Part shown: positions 12,922 through 14,967 of the stretch, piece after piece
Numbering within the stretch: position 1 is the stretch's first letter
How the letters are laid out: each line of letters starts with the position of its first letter
Origin: RGIG1681 sp045657465
GTDB taxonomy: Bacteria; Bacillota; Clostridia; Christensenellales; UBA1242
DNA length: 14,967 nt
Assembly: GCA_045657465.1 (NCBI GenBank)
Contig: JAZOTD010000019.1
Location: 1 to 14,967 of the forward strand
Direction of reading: 5' to 3'
Position numbers and translations under genes: made by a program
The notes under the pieces: generated by a model
Databases searched by the model: none
What the model was told of the DNA's origin: nothing
Seen by the model: the letters and a program-made list of their open reading frames with translations, nothing else

Positions 12922-14112
12922 ATGAAAAAATTAGCAAAAACATTAAATAAAGTTTTTACAGATAAAGCTTTTATGGAAGATATGTCAAAAAATTGCATAG
13001 GTATGCATCAAATACAGCACATGATGGGAGATGTCTTAACATATTACATTTCAACAAGAGATACAAAAACTTATACATTTGAAGAAATGAGCAAGCTTTT
13101 ATATAAAAAACAAGAACCTAAAAATAAAAAATTTAAAGAAAGCGATGAAGACGCGTTGGTAAGAAATATTATTGATGAAGGATGCGTCACCCACTCTTTC
13201 AATGGTTTCAATTTGTCAAAAATTAAAAAGAATGGTTTGGGTTCTGAAAAAAACAACGACCCCACTCTAGGAGCAGAACTAACCAAACTTGAAAAAGATT
13301 TAGGATCATCTGAATATGTGCAACTCCAAACCACTGATCCGACAGAAATATATTATTCAAGCCCTGGAGCAAACTCTATTTATTATGCAATGCAACAATC
13401 ACCAGAACGCCTTTTTAATGGGCCATTAAAACAAGATCAAAATCCATTACCAGTTATAGTTGGAGAAAAAAAAGAAGATTATTATTTAAGAGTGGCTATC
13501 GATAAAATTAACAAAAATTATAGACTAGAAGAACAACAACCAATCATAGACAACGCAAAAAAAGTTATTACACAGCTTTGTTCACAAAGGCCACAAATAG
13601 CACTAATCCCTATAAACTCAAAAAAATATACATTGAATGCCAATCTCGCCACAACCAATAACGGTCCAACAGAAACATTGCCAGAATACCTAGAAAGGCA
13701 AGCAGATGGAGATATGGGATTCTGGGCAGCCCACACATTTTTTTCAACTTGTTTAGGAGGTTGCCATCCTAGCAATTGTTCAAATTTGGTTTCAACCGGC
13801 ATCAAAGTCCCTGCAAAAGAATTAGAATTTGTAAGCATTCCTGACACATTTGAAATGTTGCAAATCAAAGCAAGACAAAAAGGATTAAAACCTGGTGAAA
13901 AATTTCATTTATATACATTAGAAAAGATCGAAGATAAAGCACTAGAAGATCAACCAGATTCGCCAACACCAACCATTGAACATGTTGATGCCGCTACGAT
14001 TCAAAATATTAAAGATGAAAACACCCAAAATCAACAAGAAACATTAACAATTGAAACTTCAAACAACTCACAAAAAACAGCTGACAAAGACCAAGAAGGC
14101 CTTACTCTTTAA
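12922..14112 (+). CDS. Unknown 396-residue protein with weak ADP-ribosyltransferase-like motifs
   Basis: ATG follows AAGGTAA; no signal peptide or membrane helix. Residues 1-75 are a helical lead-in. Residues 87-108 read GCVTHSFNGFNLSKIKKNGLGS, which resembles the H-x(3-6)-N-L-x-x-I-x-x-x-G-L opening of DarT-like and other ADP-ribosyltransferase folds (His91, Asn97-Leu98, Gly105-Leu106). Residues 142-165 (EIYYSSPGANSIYYAMQQSPERL within) could be the second, Tyr/Ser motif, and VPAKELEFVSIPD (296-308) the third with Glu300 or Glu302. A Cys cluster, TCLGGCHPSNC (276-286), could bind metal. The last 55 residues are low-complexity Asn/Gln/Thr/Asp and likely disordered. I recall similar unnamed proteins in gut Clostridia, unverified. 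It is the last gene of the kinase/phosphatase operon. The fold suggestion is a guess from motifs. Confidence 0.75.
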   Translation: MKKLAKTLNKVFTDKAFMEDMSKNCIGMHQIQHMMGDVLTYYISTRDTKTYTFEEMSKLLYKKQEPKNKKFKESDEDALVRNIIDEGCVTHSFNGFNLSKIKKNGLGSEKNNDPTLGAELTKLEKDLGSSEYVQLQTTDPTEIYYSSPGANSIYYAMQQSPERLFNGPLKQDQNPLPVIVGEKKEDYYLRVAIDKINKNYRLEEQQPIIDNAKKVITQLCSQRPQIALIPINSKKYTLNANLATTNNGPTETLPEYLERQADGDMGFWAAHTFFSTCLGGCHPSNCSNLVSTGIKVPAKELEFVSIPDTFEMLQIKARQKGLKPGEKFHLYTLEKIEDKALEDQPDSPTPTIEHVDAATIQNIKDENTQNQQETLTIETSNNSQKTADKDQEGLTL

Positions 14113-14130
14113 AAATTAATTAATAAAAAA

Positions 14131-14166
14131 ACAAAAGACATCGCAAATAATTGTGATGTCTTTTGT
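14131..14166. terminator. Two-way terminator at the end of the kinase operon
   Basis: ACAAAAGACATCGCAA (14131-14146), loop ATAA, TTGTGATGTCTTTTGT (14151-14166): 16 pairs including one G-U. An A run precedes it, giving T on the minus strand, so it also serves the minus-strand SDR remnant and YhhN transcript. Confidence 0.88.
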
Positions 14167-14204
14167 TGTGTAAAAAATTTAATTTTTCTTTGTTTAAACA
14201 CTCA

Positions 14205-14429
14205 TTAAACTGCAGTGTAACCACCATCAATTGGAAGGATTACGCCAGTAACATATGAAGATTCGTCAGCAGCAAGGAAAATTGCAGCTGAATTAAGCTC
14301 GCCTTCTCTTCCGTATCTGCCAAGAGGCACTGTCGCTTTCATATATGCAGAGAAGGCATCTGTTTTAAGAGTGTCTGCAGTAAGTTCTGTTTCAAAATAT
14401 CCTAAACAAATTACATTTATCTTGTTTAT
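14205..14429 (-). pseudogene. C-terminal remnant of a second SDR gene
   Basis: The minus strand is open for 75 codons down to TAA at 14207-14205 and reads KINVICLGYFETELTADTL at its beginning, then a central stretch with VPLGRYGREGELNSAAIFLA and AADESSYVTG, ending LPIDGGYTAV. This is the last third of a classical SDR: the PG-T-E loop, the VPLGR helix and the final Asp-Gly-Gly. It is most like gluconate 5-dehydrogenase-type SDRs. The cofactor site, NNAG and the catalytic Ser-Tyr-Lys are all missing, there is no start codon or ribosome binding site, and an in-frame stop sits at 14432-14430. It joins the 3' end of the YhhN-like gene with its frame overlapping that stop codon, so a deletion probably fused the two. 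It is a different SDR from the intact gene at 4343 (the tails differ). Confidence 0.8.
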
Positions 14430-14967
14430 TTACTCTTTGAAATTGCATATGCCAAAACACATTCAGCAGGATAATATGTTGCCAAGCACAACACCCCAAT
14501 AACTCTTGGCATATTGCCAAATACATTCAAAAGAAGCATCAAGTCTGAGAAAAAGAATAAGAAGCTTCCAACTAAAAGCAATATTGTCAAAAGCGATTTT
14601 TCTTTTACAACGTTTGAAATAGACTTGCCCACCATGCATGAAATAATCACTGCATAAAACACGCAAACAAGTTCCATCAAAATTCCACCAAAATCAAAGA
14701 TTGGTGCAAGCACAATAAACAATGTTGCAGGAACAAATATTGCAGCGCCATAGATTAAATCTTTCCACTTAAATGGCAACAAGTGGCAATATGCAACAAA
14801 ATAGAACACATGCCCAACAGCAAACAAAAGTGCACCAACAATAAATTCAATTTCGAGCAAAATGTCACCTAGCATTGCAAAAAACAAACCAACCAACATC
14901 CAAATGCAAAATCTTTTATTTTCTGCTTTGTTTTTAAACGCAAAATACAAATTTAACGCCCCCAAAA
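14426..14967 (-). CDS. YhhN/TMEM86-family membrane protein, lysoplasmalogenase-like (start outside window)
   Basis: The visible 180 codons lack a start: the first usable codon, TTG 14965, has no ribosome binding site and the frame is open to the edge. The family is 210-230 residues, so about 35-45 are missing. The protein is nearly all hydrophobic helices (about seven visible). Family marks are FFAMLGDILLEI (about residues 28-39 of the fragment), ALLFAVGHVFYFVAY (45-59), and GSFLFFFSDLMLLLNVF (137-153), followed by PRVIGVLCLATYYPAE. Characterised relatives cleave the vinyl-ether bond of lysoplasmalogens; many clostridia make plasmalogens, so this activity is plausible. Its stop codon (14428-14426) overlaps the SDR remnant that follows on the same strand. 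Family call good, activity inferred. Confidence 0.85.
   Translation of the reverse strand, partial: LGALNLYFAFKNKAENKRFCIWMLVGLFFAMLGDILLEIEFIVGALLFAVGHVFYFVAYCHLLPFKWKDLIYGAAIFVPATLFIVLAPIFDFGGILMELVCVFYAVIISCMVGKSISNVVKEKSLLTILLLVGSFLFFFSDLMLLLNVFGNMPRVIGVLCLATYYPAECVLAYAISKSK

Noticed and set aside
4343..14429. The intact SDR and the SDR remnant as a duplicated pair flanking the central region.
   Set aside because: Their C-terminal parts differ clearly (MLSGNFGTRS and ADSG versus VPLGRYGREG and IDGG), so they belong to different SDR subfamilies and are not copies.
14426..14965. TTG at 14965 as the true start of the YhhN-like protein.
   Set aside because: There is no ribosome binding site, the family has about 40 more N-terminal residues, and the frame is open to the window edge.

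Overview
The window comes from a low-GC Gram-positive-type bacterium, most likely an uncultured gut Clostridia/Bacillota lineage. Evidence: strongly AT-rich DNA, AAGGAG-type ribosome binding sites, many sigma-A-type promoters (TTGACA/TATAAT), U-tract hairpin terminators, a clostridial-style thymidine kinase, and the standard code (TGA ends the acyltransferase gene; Trp is TGG). I see no rRNA, tRNA, CRISPR array or insertion sequence. The taxon is an inference; it was not searched.

Left part (1-3.4 kb) looks like an accessory or decaying region. A metallophosphoesterase gene runs off the left edge and is divergent from a 580-residue protein with a PD-(D/E)XK-like N-terminus. The larger gene is bracketed by imperfect copies of one short sequence. 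Next come a candidate small RNA with its own promoter and terminator, a 199-residue unknown protein whose predicted mRNA would be leaderless, and the 5' stub of a HAD phosphatase gene broken by a one-base frameshift.

Middle part (3.4-9.1 kb): a one-pass membrane protein (minus), an SDR oxidoreductase (plus) convergent with thymidine kinase (minus), then a probable four-gene plus-strand operon: a two-helix membrane protein of unknown role, an acyltransferase-3 membrane O-acyltransferase, a GrpB/UPF0157 protein and a small phosphoribosyltransferase.

Right part (9.1-15 kb): two minus-strand genes with separate promoters, an unknown 382-residue protein and a divergent GreA/GreB-type factor whose coiled-coil tip appears to have lost the catalytic Asp. 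Divergent from these is a three-gene plus-strand operon: a P-loop kinase, a histidine-phosphatase/cupin fusion whose second catalytic His is replaced, and an unknown 396-residue protein with weak ADP-ribosyltransferase-like motifs. This operon is the best candidate for an undescribed system. The right edge holds a minus-strand YhhN/lysoplasmalogenase-like membrane protein (start outside the window), followed directly by the C-terminal third of a lost SDR gene.

All convergent gene ends share compact two-way terminators (about 3375, 5114, 9043 and 14131), so most transcription units here can be read with fair confidence. Functional claims for unknown proteins are inference from motifs read by eye.
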